NCBI GenBank assembly: GCA_964564735.1
Contig: CAZMCH010000085.1
Span: forward strand, 1-17,746
Reading direction: 5' to 3'
DNA: 17,746 nucleotides
DNA from: CAZMCH01 sp964564735
GTDB taxonomy: Bacteria > Poribacteria > DTPJ01
The position numbers were made by a program, and so were the translations under genes. Below the pieces are notes generated by a model that did no database searches, was not told the origin of the DNA, and saw only the letters and a list, made by a program, of their open reading frames with translations. Positions 7,081 through 14,315 of the stretch are shown piece by piece; position 1 is the stretch's first letter, and every line of letters starts with the position of its first letter.

Positions 7081-7140
7081 ATGGCTTCACAATCTGCATT
7101 GGATATGCTCCGCAGGGAGTTGATTAAAACGGGCTTATAG
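7081..7140 (+). pseudogene. Orphan cinA 3'-end fragment, right copy
   Basis: Read in frame this encodes ASQSALDMLRRELIKTGL and a stop, the C-terminal tail of a CinA protein, with no upstream cinA sequence beyond about 7070. It is the right partner of the repeat at 6346-6393. The tail is four residues longer than that of the intact cinA. The mostly synonymous differences mean the two copies diverged while coding, so one probably came from another cinA allele. It marks the right edge of the toxin-antitoxin cassette. Confidence 0.75.
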
Positions 7141-7186
7141 GACACCTTTTCGGCTAGACGAATCAATAATATCAAAACACTAATGC

Positions 7187-7342
7187 TAAAATGTGGTTCT
7201 TTGGTAATAAATATGAAAAGTATTCGAGCAAATCCAGTTTTGGCAAGCATTTAGGTTTTTAAAGCTGTTGGTAAATTTATGAAACCTGTATGTAGGAATT
7301 GTATGGATTTGCTTGAATTTGCTACCAAAGAACCTAAAATGT
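7187..7342. mobile_element. Miniature inverted-repeat transposable element with 8-bp target duplication (ISL3-like ends)
   Basis: A 140-bp non-coding element spans 7195-7334. It begins with GGTTCTTTGGTA (7195-7206) and ends with the exact reverse complement (7323-7334). A second exact inner pair of 10 bases (AGCAAATCCA) lies at 7227-7236 and, inverted, at 7304-7313. The element is flanked by a perfect direct repeat TAAAATGT at 7187-7194 and 7335-7342, the signature of transposition. An inner AGGTTT/AAACCT pair lies at 7253-7258 and 7282-7287. It is too short for a transposase and must be mobilised in trans. GG-starting ends with TCTTT and 8-bp duplications recall the ISL3 family from memory; that assignment is tentative. 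The structure itself is plain. Confidence 0.85.
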
Positions 7343-7359
7343 TAAGGAGTTAATTGGTA

Positions 7360-8127
7360 ATGAAAACAAGAATTTATATGCAGAATTTTTTTGACACAAA
7401 TAATTTTTGTATTTATCTATTATTCTCATTGATATTTACCTTTACATTTATATTCTTTGAGTCCGATGCAGAGGCAATTTTGTATGACTTCAATAATGGA
7501 AAAGCCGATGGCTGGGCAGTAAAGGCTGGAACATGGGAAGTTAAAGATGGTATATATCAAATGCCCAAAGAGGTTAATACCGCACCGTATCCATTAACAT
7601 TCGCTTTGGAGGGTAGAGAATTTGGAGAATTTACCATAGAGGCAAAGATAAGGAACGATAAATTTCATTCATCAATGAACCAGTCACATGATGGATTTGC
7701 TTTTGGTATAGATGGCAAAGATAGTGGCTATGTTCTCTATTTCAGACATCACAAAGGGCTTACTGGCACAGGTGGTTCGTTAGTTCTAAGATGGATGGTT
7801 GAGAATGTCAAAGGTGGATTTAATCCTAATGCTGATGTAGCTGAGGGTGCTAATGTGTTTGATGCGAATGATTTGGGAAATTGGCACGTCCTTAAAGCCG
7901 AAATAAGTAACAAAAATAAAACGTTGAAAGCTTGGGTGGACGGAATACAATCATTAGACGTAAAGTTAAGCGAAAGTGCTTCAGGAAAGATCGGATTATG
8001 GGCGGCTGATATTGGTGCAGCAAGCTTTGATGATATATCCATCAATGGATTAGGGATACCAGCAAACGCAGTGTATCCTAATTCCAAGCTTTCAACGAAA
8101 TGGGGAATTATCAAAGCAGAATATTAG
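7360..8127 (+). CDS. Secreted LamG/DUF1080-like (concanavalin A-fold) protein
   Basis: The 255-residue product starts with a signal peptide: a polar N-region, a long hydrophobic core and cleavage near DAEA, followed directly by ILYDFNNGKADGWAVKAGTWEVKDGIYQM. That opening, with the later GDF-like EFTIEAKIRND, DSGYVLYFRHHKG, LKAWVDG and GKIGLWAADIGAASFDDISI strands, is typical of a jelly-roll domain of the LamG/DUF1080 group. Such domains bind carbohydrate or act in extracellular sugar processing; no catalytic residues are assigned here. AAGGAG at 7344-7349 precedes both a TTG at 7354 (4 bases) and an ATG at 7360 (10 bases); I prefer the ATG. It stands alone between the miniature element and ald. 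The fold call is good, the ligand unknown. Confidence 0.75.
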   Translation: MKTRIYMQNFFDTNNFCIYLLFSLIFTFTFIFFESDAEAILYDFNNGKADGWAVKAGTWEVKDGIYQMPKEVNTAPYPLTFALEGREFGEFTIEAKIRNDKFHSSMNQSHDGFAFGIDGKDSGYVLYFRHHKGLTGTGGSLVLRWMVENVKGGFNPNADVAEGANVFDANDLGNWHVLKAEISNKNKTLKAWVDGIQSLDVKLSESASGKIGLWAADIGAASFDDISINGLGIPANAVYPNSKLSTKWGIIKAEY

Positions 8128-8141
8128 TGTTTGACCAAATA

Positions 8142-8179
8142 TTGTGAATAGTTCAGTTGTTCTATTATCCTATTCACAA
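8142..8179 (+). promoter_or_regulatory. 10-bp perfect inverted repeat touching the ald ribosome-binding site
   Basis: TTGTGAATAG (8142-8151) and CTATTCACAA (8170-8179) are perfect reverse complements around an 18-base gap. The right arm runs into AAAGGAG (8178-8184), which sits 7 bases before the ald ATG. In RNA it would form a hairpin abutting the ribosome site; in DNA the half-sites could bind a dimeric regulator. There is no T-run. Its function is inferred. Confidence 0.5.
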
Positions 8180-8191
8180 AGGAGTTTTGAC

Positions 8192-9307
8192 ATGATCATT
8201 GGAGTTCCAAGGGAATTGAAGCCTTATGAATATAGGGTCGCACTTCTGCCTGTCGGCGTTGAGATTCTTGTAAAAGCAGGTCATAAAGTAATCATACAAG
8301 ATGGCGCTGGTATTGGAAGCGGTATTTCAAACGAAGATTATCAAATAGTCGGCGCGGAAATTGTTGGCACACTTGAAGAAGCGTATTCATCTGCCGATAT
8401 GATGGTTAAGGTCAAAGAACCTATGCCCGAAGAATATGATCTTATAAGACAAGATATGATTATATTTACTTATTTCCACTTTGCTGCGAATGAAGACCTT
8501 GCGCATAAAATGATAGCCAAAAAGCCGATTTGTATAGCTTATGAGACGATACAGGAAGATAATGGCTCTTTGCCTTTGCTTACACCCATGAGCGAGGTAG
8601 CAGGGAGAATGGCGATTCAAGAAGGGGCAAAGTATCTTGAAAAGCCGATGATGGGTAGAGGTATATTATTAGGTGGAGTTCCCGGTGTTGCACCTGCAAA
8701 GGTTGTGATAGTCGGTGGAGGCATCGTTGGAACAAACGCCGCAAAAGTTGCTTCTGCCTTTGGTGCGCAGGTTACGATCATGGATATAAATATGGACAGG
8801 CTCAGGTATCTTGACGACATTATGCCAAAAAATGTTGTGACACTCATGTCAAATGCACATAACATAAGGGATGAGATCAAAGAGGCTGATTTGCTTATTG
8901 GTGCGGTGCTTGTTCCCGGTAGTAAGACACCATCGCTTGTAACAAGGGATATGGTAAAGACAATGAAACCCGGTGCTGTTATTGTTGACGTTTCGGTTGA
9001 TCAGGGCGGATGCGTTGAGACTACACGCCCAACGACACATCACGAACCAACCTTCCTTGAATATGATGTTGTGCATTATTGCGTTACTAATATTCCCGGG
9101 GCTGTAGGGCGCACATCAACCTATGCTCTGACTAATGTTACACTACCCTATATTCTCCAATTGGCAAATAAAGGCTGGAAAAGGGCAATGAAGGAAAATA
9201 AAGCTCTTTTAAAAGGTTTGAATATCGCTTATGGTAAAATAACTTTCAAAGCCATTGCGGATGGCTTAAATTTGGAATATTATCCGTCAGAAGAATTTTT
9301 AGATTAG
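8192..9307 (+). CDS. ald: Alanine dehydrogenase
   Basis: Ald is a cytoplasmic NAD-dependent enzyme that interconverts L-alanine and pyruvate plus ammonia. With the ATG at 8192 the protein is 371 residues, the family length, and residues fall at family numbers: R15 and K75 for pyruvate binding and H96 as catalytic base (in RVALLP, VKVKEP and YFHFAA). The Rossmann segment follows with GGGIVGTNAAKVA and an acidic end of the next strand (MDINMDRLRYLD). AAAGGAG 7 bases upstream fixes this start; an in-frame start at 8144 would add a non-homologous N-terminus and lies inside the inverted repeat. It is followed by a VOC-fold gene after 39 bases. No missing residue is seen. Confidence 0.95.
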   Translation: MIIGVPRELKPYEYRVALLPVGVEILVKAGHKVIIQDGAGIGSGISNEDYQIVGAEIVGTLEEAYSSADMMVKVKEPMPEEYDLIRQDMIIFTYFHFAANEDLAHKMIAKKPICIAYETIQEDNGSLPLLTPMSEVAGRMAIQEGAKYLEKPMMGRGILLGGVPGVAPAKVVIVGGGIVGTNAAKVASAFGAQVTIMDINMDRLRYLDDIMPKNVVTLMSNAHNIRDEIKEADLLIGAVLVPGSKTPSLVTRDMVKTMKPGAVIVDVSVDQGGCVETTRPTTHHEPTFLEYDVVHYCVTNIPGAVGRTSTYALTNVTLPYILQLANKGWKRAMKENKALLKGLNIAYGKITFKAIADGLNLEYYPSEEFLD

Positions 9308-9346
9308 CTTATCATAATAATCTGAATCATTTGGAGGTAATTTTAT

Positions 9347-9727
9347 ATGCCTGATTCAATCATAAAGAAAAACAGATTTGAAGGTAGCACACCAATTTTA
9401 AGCGTAAGGAATCTTTCAACCAGCATAGATTATTATACAAATATTCTTGGTTTCAAAATAGACTGGAATGATGGCGTGATGGCATCCGTATCACGTGATA
9501 ATGCCTCTGTTATGCTATGTCAGAATGAGCAAGGACAGCCCGGAACATGGGTTTGGTTCGGCGTTGCAGATGTGGAAATGCTCTATGAAGAATACAAAAC
9601 AAGCGGAGCTAAAATCCAGCAAAAGCCGATAGACTACTATTGGGCTTATGAAATGCGTATTGAAGACCCTGATGGTCATGTTTTGCGTTTTGGTTCAGAC
9701 CCGAAAAAAGATGAATCCTATAAATAG
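9347..9727 (+). CDS. VOC/glyoxalase-bleomycin-resistance fold protein
   Basis: This is a 126-residue single-module protein of the vicinal oxygen chelate superfamily. It has the opening strand-helix PILSVRNLSTSIDYYTNILGF (residues about 16-36), a VADVEMLYEEYKTSGAKI helix in the second half, and the closing EMRIEDPDGHVLRFG signature. GGAGGT 8 bases before the ATG is a strong ribosome site. Members include glyoxalases, dioxygenases and drug- or fosfomycin-binding proteins; the substrate cannot be told here. The bshC gene nearby makes a thiol-linked role such as bacillithiol-dependent detoxification possible, but this is inference. A weak terminator may follow at 9802-9831. Confidence 0.85.
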   Translation: MPDSIIKKNRFEGSTPILSVRNLSTSIDYYTNILGFKIDWNDGVMASVSRDNASVMLCQNEQGQPGTWVWFGVADVEMLYEEYKTSGAKIQQKPIDYYWAYEMRIEDPDGHVLRFGSDPKKDESYK

Positions 9728-9801
9728 ACAGAAGAAAACGTCTTTTATATATGTTCGATTAAGATGCTGTCAGTTTATCGATGTCCAAGAAAGCATCAAT
9801 T

Positions 9802-9831
9802 CCTTATTATCCCTGTTAAGGTTGTTTTTTT
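9802..9831 (+). terminator. Possible weak intrinsic terminator after the VOC gene
   Basis: CCTTA (9802-9806) pairs with TAAGG (9817-9821) across a 10-base loop and is followed by TTGTTTTTTT. An outer CAA/TTG pair could extend the stem past a 2-base bulge. The stem is short, so only the T-run position and its place between transcription units support it. Confidence 0.35.
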
Positions 9832-9879
9832 ATCAAATCCAATAACAAGGAATATGATGTTTTATTTCCCATATTTGTT

Positions 9880-9908
9880 TAGTCATCCAAAAAGTGCGAA
9901 AGTATAGT
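9880..9908 (+). promoter_or_regulatory. Possible promoter of the methyltransferase-bshC unit
   Basis: TAGTCA (9880-9885) and TATAGT (9903-9908) are 17 bases apart, matching the -35 box at four and the -10 box at five of six positions. Transcription would begin near 9915, just before the ATG at 9929. It is plausible because the upstream 200 bases contain no gene and a possible terminator. Confidence 0.4.
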
Positions 9909-9928
9909 TATTTAAATGGATCAAAAAA

Positions 9929-10663
9929 ATGGACTGGTATGAAAAATGGTTTGGAAAAGAATATATACTCGTTTATCCTCATAGAAACGAATCTGAGGCA
10001 AAACAACAAGTTGATTTTCTCTTAAATCACATTAGTATATCAAAAAATGCAAAGATACTTGACTTATGCTGTGGTAACGGCAGACATGCCATAGAACTAA
10101 AAAAACTGGGATATGACGTCCTGGGCGTTGATCTGTCAAGCGAACTACTTGATATTGCGAGATCAAAGGCTTCTGAAAGCAATCTTGATTTGAAATTATA
10201 CAGATGTGATATGCGGGAGATACCCTATGAAAACGAATTTGACCTTGTTGTCCAGTTTTTTACCAGCTTTGGATATTTTGATACAGACGCAGAAAATCAA
10301 AAAGTGCTTTTTGCAATATCGAAAGCCCTTAAAGAAAATGGGCAATTTATGATTGACTATATGAATCCTGATTACGTAATGGATAATCTTGTAGAAAAAG
10401 ACGAAAAGCAGGTTTCGGATGATATAAAGCTCATACAGGAAAGATGGGTCGAAAACTCACGTGTAAATAAAAAGATTACCATGATTAAGAATGGCGAAAC
10501 CTCATTTTATAATGAATCCGTAAGGATGTATAGCCTACAAGAGATAAAATGTATGCTAAACCAAGCTGGGCTGATGCTTAATAAGACCTATGGTAATTTT
10601 GATGGTTCTGAATATAATAAAGATTCCATGAGAATGATATTAATTGGGAGCAAAAATCCATAA
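9929..10663 (+). CDS. Class I SAM-dependent methyltransferase
   Basis: The 244-residue soluble protein has a Rossmann-type SAM-binding core. Motif I is ILDLCCGNGRHAIEL (43-57, the glycine-rich loop at D45-G51), and the second strand ends in the acidic VLGVDLS (64-70). A CDMREIPYENEFDLVVQFF segment follows as motif III/IV. The N-terminus DWYEKWFGKEYILVYPHRN is a lead typical of a subgroup of these proteins. The leader is short and has only a weak ribosome site. The gene lies 15 bases before bshC and is surely cotranscribed with it, which suggests a link to bacillithiol or another small molecule. The substrate is unknown and cannot be read from the motifs. Confidence 0.85.
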   Translation: MDWYEKWFGKEYILVYPHRNESEAKQQVDFLLNHISISKNAKILDLCCGNGRHAIELKKLGYDVLGVDLSSELLDIARSKASESNLDLKLYRCDMREIPYENEFDLVVQFFTSFGYFDTDAENQKVLFAISKALKENGQFMIDYMNPDYVMDNLVEKDEKQVSDDIKLIQERWVENSRVNKKITMIKNGETSFYNESVRMYSLQEIKCMLNQAGLMLNKTYGNFDGSEYNKDSMRMILIGSKNP

Positions 10664-10678
10664 AAGAAAGGAAATATA

Positions 10679-12310
10679 TTGCTTAAAACTTTATATGATA
10701 GTTCTGCATTTATTAATAGTAGCAAACTTATATTGGATTTCATCAACAATAATGAGAATATAAGGAATTTTTATCCGTTGCACTTCAAAGATGAATCATC
10801 ATGGAATCAGATTATAGAAAGTGTAAAAGGACGGAATGTTGATTATAATGAGATTTCCAAAATACTCAAACGGCAAAATATCGCTTTTGGTGCAGAGCAA
10901 CAAACCATTGATAACATTGACAAGTTATCGTCTAATAATGCTTTTGTCATCATCACAGGTCAACAGGCAACAATATTTACAGGACCTTTATATACCATTT
11001 ACAAGGCATTAACAGCGATAAAGCTATCACAGCATTTAGGCAAAAAATATCAGGCGGAATTTATCCCGATATTCTGGATAGAATCCAATGATCACGATTT
11101 TGAGGAAGCAAATCATATTTATCTGCTTGATCAAAACAGCGATTCTGTAAAGCTAGAATATAAACCATCTCAATATATACCTAATCTACCTATTAAAGAC
11201 ATATCAATAGACGATAGCTTCAGGGATTTGATCAACTCTTTGGATGGATGTTTTCACAATACGGATTTCAAAAAGGGAATATTTGAAATAATAGAGAAAT
11301 CTTATCAGCCATCACAAAGCCTTAGCTATGGATTTGGCAAGATGATGATTAGCCTGCTTGGAAAATATGGTGCAGTAATGCTTGAGCCATCTGATCCTGA
11401 TATAAAGAAATTGATGCTTCCAATATTTAGACAAGAAATCGAATCTCCACTAAAATCAGTGGAGCTAATAAATTCGACAGGTGAAAAGCTTGAGTCGCTT
11501 GGATACGAAAGCCAGATTGAAAAATCAGAGGATTCTACATGCCTTTTTATTGAAGTAGATGGAAAAAGGCGCAAATTATACTTTAGAAATGATCGCTTTA
11601 ATATTGATGGAACAGATATATCACTAAGCAAAAATGAATTATTAGATACATTACAGATTGCCTCACAAAAATTCAGTCCTAATGTTGCATTACGTCCAAT
11701 AACTCAGGATTATATATTGCCTACGGTAGCCTATGTAGCTGGTCCCGGTGAGATTTCATATTTTGCCCAATTGGCAAATTTATATACTCATTTTAGCGTC
11801 AAAATGCCTGTTATTTTCCCAAGAGCAAGTTTTACGATAGTTGAAAGCAAAATACAGAGAGTTATAGAGAAAAATGTGCTTGATTTATCTGATCTTTTTG
11901 AGCATTATGAAAGCCTTTTCAGCAGAATATCAAAAGAAAGGTCTGCAGACAGGCTTGAGGGATTAATTGAACCTGCAAGATCAGAGATTGAGCGCATAAT
12001 TAATGATCTATCATCACAACTATCCGATATTGATCCAAATTTGCAAAATATAACCGAGTCTGTAAGAAAAAAGATTGCCCAGCAAATCAATTTTTTGAAA
12101 GATAAAGCGTATCAGATTCAGCGAAGCAGGGATGATACAATTAGACATCAGATAAAAAGGGCATGTATGAATATTTATCCTGATGGGAAGCAACAAGAGA
12201 GGACATTTAATATAATACAATATCTGATTTTATATGGAGTGGGGTTTATTGATGAGATTATGTCTGCTATTGATGTAGATGATGTTAGACATGCCTATTT
12301 GTTTTTATAA
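10679..12310 (+). CDS. bshC: Bacillithiol biosynthesis cysteine-adding enzyme BshC
   Basis: BshC is thought to add cysteine to glucosaminyl-malate in the last step of bacillithiol synthesis. The 543 residues match the family length of about 540. The core shows ITGQQATIFTGPLYTIYKA (about 92-110) and PIFWIESNDHDFEEANH (about 128-144), both family hallmarks. Further on come a TVAYVAGPGEISYFAQL segment and a C-terminal coiled-coil region (about 400-500). The start is TTG with AAGGA 6 bases upstream. bshA and bshB are not in the window. The gene converges on the PSP1 gene, with a hairpin between. Bacillithiol is best known from Firmicutes, yet BshC-like genes also occur in Bacteroidetes and Deinococcus, so its presence beside LolA is not unique. 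Confidence 0.95.
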   Translation: MLKTLYDSSAFINSSKLILDFINNNENIRNFYPLHFKDESSWNQIIESVKGRNVDYNEISKILKRQNIAFGAEQQTIDNIDKLSSNNAFVIITGQQATIFTGPLYTIYKALTAIKLSQHLGKKYQAEFIPIFWIESNDHDFEEANHIYLLDQNSDSVKLEYKPSQYIPNLPIKDISIDDSFRDLINSLDGCFHNTDFKKGIFEIIEKSYQPSQSLSYGFGKMMISLLGKYGAVMLEPSDPDIKKLMLPIFRQEIESPLKSVELINSTGEKLESLGYESQIEKSEDSTCLFIEVDGKRRKLYFRNDRFNIDGTDISLSKNELLDTLQIASQKFSPNVALRPITQDYILPTVAYVAGPGEISYFAQLANLYTHFSVKMPVIFPRASFTIVESKIQRVIEKNVLDLSDLFEHYESLFSRISKERSADRLEGLIEPARSEIERIINDLSSQLSDIDPNLQNITESVRKKIAQQINFLKDKAYQIQRSRDDTIRHQIKRACMNIYPDGKQQERTFNIIQYLILYGVGFIDEIMSAIDVDDVRHAYLFL

Positions 12311-12315
12311 TAAAA

Positions 12316-12382
12316 TAGGATAGGTTCATAATTTTAATCTGTAATGTAAAATCATAAAAAGTAAAACTATGAACCCATCCTA
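12316..12382. terminator. Hairpin between convergent bshC and PSP1 genes, possible bidirectional terminator
   Basis: Arms 12316-12330 and 12368-12382 pair at 14 of 15 positions; the single mismatch is a G-T wobble if read on the minus strand. The 37-base gap contains a nested ATTTTA/TAAAAT pair (12331-12336, 12347-12352). Its place between two converging genes suggests transcription stop in both directions, but there is no clean T-run at either base, so it may instead be a repeat-derived hairpin. Confidence 0.45.
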
Positions 12383-12428
12383 ACAAGATACCTATTTTTT
12401 AATGATCATATAGTCGCCAAATTTTTTA

Positions 12429-13232
12429 TTAGTGTTTAATATCTTCAACATTAACTTCAATCATGTTTCCATCATCATCTTTAACCTTGATAGTTCCATG
12501 AAATGGATCTAAATCTTCGACTTTATATTTAACGCCTTTAAATTCAATCTTTGCCCCAATTTGCGGCATTGTTTTTCTCGCTTGCTGATACCATTCCCTT
12601 TCATATTCAAAACAGCAGAGAAGTTTTCCACAGATACCTGATATTTTTGACGGAGTGAGTGTAATATTTTGCTCTTTTGCCATCTTCATGTGAACTTTGC
12701 CAAGATTTTTTAGAAATGATGTGCAACAAAGCTTTTGCCCACAACATCCCACGCCCCCAATCATCTTTGCCTCATCTCTGGGACCTATCTGTCTAAGTTC
12801 AATTCTGCGTTTGAATATATAAGCAAGGTCTTTAACAAGCGCTCTAAAATCAACCCTTTTATCAGCAGTAAAATAGAAGGTTATCTTACTACCATCAAAA
12901 TAGTAATGAGATTTTATCAACTTCATAGGAAGCTTATGATCTCTGATCTTTTTCCAGCATATATTATGAGCTTCTTCTTCCTTTAATTTAAGTTCCTCAA
13001 AAGTTTTTTTGTCTTCGGGTGTTGCCTTTCGCATCACTTTTGGTGTTGATTTTGTGCTTTTTTGTCTTTCAATCTTAAATTTTCTGGCAATCTGACCGAC
13101 TACCACATCATTTTCATCATAGGGATTTTCTACAATGCAATAATCCCCTATCGTCAAATCCAAAACATCTTGATCATAAGTAAAAATACCACATTCCGGG
13201 CATTTTACCTGAACAACATCTATTTCATCCAT
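12429..13232 (-). CDS. ricT: PSP1-domain protein (RicT/YaaT family)
   Basis: The 267-residue protein has the PSP1 C-terminal domain. It opens with a CPEC pair (C11, C14) and an IGDYCIVENPYDENDVVVGQI stretch. The conserved cysteine-rich centre reads GVGCCGQKLCCTSFL, followed by the NITLTPSKISGICGKLLCCFEYE hallmark. In Bacillus RicT (YaaT) joins RicA and RicF in a complex with Fe-S clusters that aids RNase Y-dependent mRNA processing and development. The cysteines could hold such clusters here, but partners are not in the window. AGAGGTGG before the ATG supports the start. It is third in the minus-strand cluster, 72 bases after holB, as in the Firmicutes tmk-holB-yaaT order. Confidence 0.9.
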   Translation of the reverse strand: MDEIDVVQVKCPECGIFTYDQDVLDLTIGDYCIVENPYDENDVVVGQIARKFKIERQKSTKSTPKVMRKATPEDKKTFEELKLKEEEAHNICWKKIRDHKLPMKLIKSHYYFDGSKITFYFTADKRVDFRALVKDLAYIFKRRIELRQIGPRDEAKMIGGVGCCGQKLCCTSFLKNLGKVHMKMAKEQNITLTPSKISGICGKLLCCFEYEREWYQQARKTMPQIGAKIEFKGVKYKVEDLDPFHGTIKVKDDDGNMIEVNVEDIKH

Positions 13233-13304
13233 TTAGACACCACCTCTCGCCCCAACTGACATAATGGCTGTTTATCTAGTTGGGATTATCAATGGAGGCA
13301 GTGG

Positions 13305-14291
13305 TTAAAGCCTTGTAGAGAGACTTTTGCTTGCATTAAATAGCATGACTTCTATAGCAAGAACGGGATTTATATTTCTCTCAATTAGATTTTTTATATT
13401 CAATGACATTTTTATAAGATTTTCTATTTCTATAACTGAATAGGATTCGGATATTTCTTGAAGTCGGGAAAATTCGTTTCTATGTGTTAATATACTTTCT
13501 TGACAGCCATTTTTTACCAACAAAAGATCACGATACCAACTTATTATATTATCAATAGAACTGTCAATTTTATTTATTTCTTCGGCTTTTTTGAATATTT
13601 CCAGTAAATTTGCTCTGTTTTTTTGAGTTAATACAGACAAAATCAAAGACAAATCGTTATTAGTTTTTTTTGTATCGTGCTTTGCTAATTTAATTGCTCT
13701 ACCGGGCTTTCCATGAGAATTGATTGCCAGTAGATTTGCTTCTGAATCAGATATTCCTAGACGTTCAATAAGTCCTCTTTGAAGGATTTCTTGCGAAACT
13801 AGAGAAAACCGAACTAATTGACACCTAGAACGTATTGTAGGTAATAGAGAATTATACACAGTCGTCAAAAGAATAAATAATACAACGCCTGATGGTTCCT
13901 CAAGAGTTTTCAACATAGAATTTGCTGATTCAGGTGTCATCTTATCTGCATCACGTATTATGTATATTTTATGCTTACTTTCTAAAGACTTATATGAACT
14001 TTGCTTTTTTAAAAAGCGCATTTGTTCTATCTTTAGCTTTGCACCATCAGGGCTTATAATGCTAACGTCTGTATGATTTCCATCATTTATTCTTCTACAG
14101 GATACACATTTGTCACAAAAATCTCCAACAAGTTCTTTGCAGTTAAGTGCTTTGGCAAAGCTAACTGCCAAAAACTCTTTACCAACTTCATCAGGTCCTG
14201 CAAATATATAGCCATTGGCGAGCCTTCCAGATGCTATTGCATTTTTGAGGTTTTTTATTACTTCGCTATGACCTATAACATCCGAAAACAT
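13305..14291 (-). CDS. holB: DNA polymerase III subunit delta'
   Basis: HolB is part of the clamp loader that places the sliding clamp on primed DNA. The 328-residue protein follows the AAA+ plan: IGHSEVIKNLKNAI at the N-terminus, a P-loop remnant GPDEVGKE (32-39), a four-cysteine zinc module (C51, C59, C62, C65), a Walker B remnant IIRDADKM, SML-KTLEEP, and the TIRSRCQ motif. The P-loop lacks the Thr/Ser after GK (E39), as expected for a delta' subunit that does not hydrolyse ATP. The C-terminal half is helical and poorly conserved, as usual. AAAGGGA precedes the ATG. It starts 24 bases after tmk, and the pair is widely conserved. Confidence 0.93.
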   Translation of the reverse strand: MFSDVIGHSEVIKNLKNAIASGRLANGYIFAGPDEVGKEFLAVSFAKALNCKELVGDFCDKCVSCRRINDGNHTDVSIISPDGAKLKIEQMRFLKKQSSYKSLESKHKIYIIRDADKMTPESANSMLKTLEEPSGVVLFILLTTVYNSLLPTIRSRCQLVRFSLVSQEILQRGLIERLGISDSEANLLAINSHGKPGRAIKLAKHDTKKTNNDLSLILSVLTQKNRANLLEIFKKAEEINKIDSSIDNIISWYRDLLLVKNGCQESILTHRNEFSRLQEISESYSVIEIENLIKMSLNIKNLIERNINPVLAIEVMLFNASKSLSTRL

Positions 14292-14315
14292 TATTCAAAA
14301 TCCCTTTAAAGCCTA

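Larger units (their letters stand above)
7067..7353. other. Intergenic region holding the cinA tail copy and the miniature element
   Basis: Between the broken PIN gene and the LamG-like gene there is no intact gene. It contains the orphan cinA tail (7081-7140), about 46 unassigned bases, and the transposable element with its target duplications (7187-7342). The right target duplication ends two bases before the AAGGAG ribosome site (7344-7349) of the next gene. Any native promoter of that gene has therefore been displaced or must lie within the element; I see no convincing promoter inside it. Confidence 0.6.

Noticed and set aside
7195..7334. Promoter supplied by the miniature element to the LamG-like gene
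   Set aside because: I found TTGG-type -35 candidates but no acceptable -10 box at 16-18 bases, so there is no sequence support.
9648..9845. 65-residue plus-strand frame after the VOC gene
   Set aside because: It overlaps the VOC 3' end in another frame, has no ribosome site and crosses the possible terminator.
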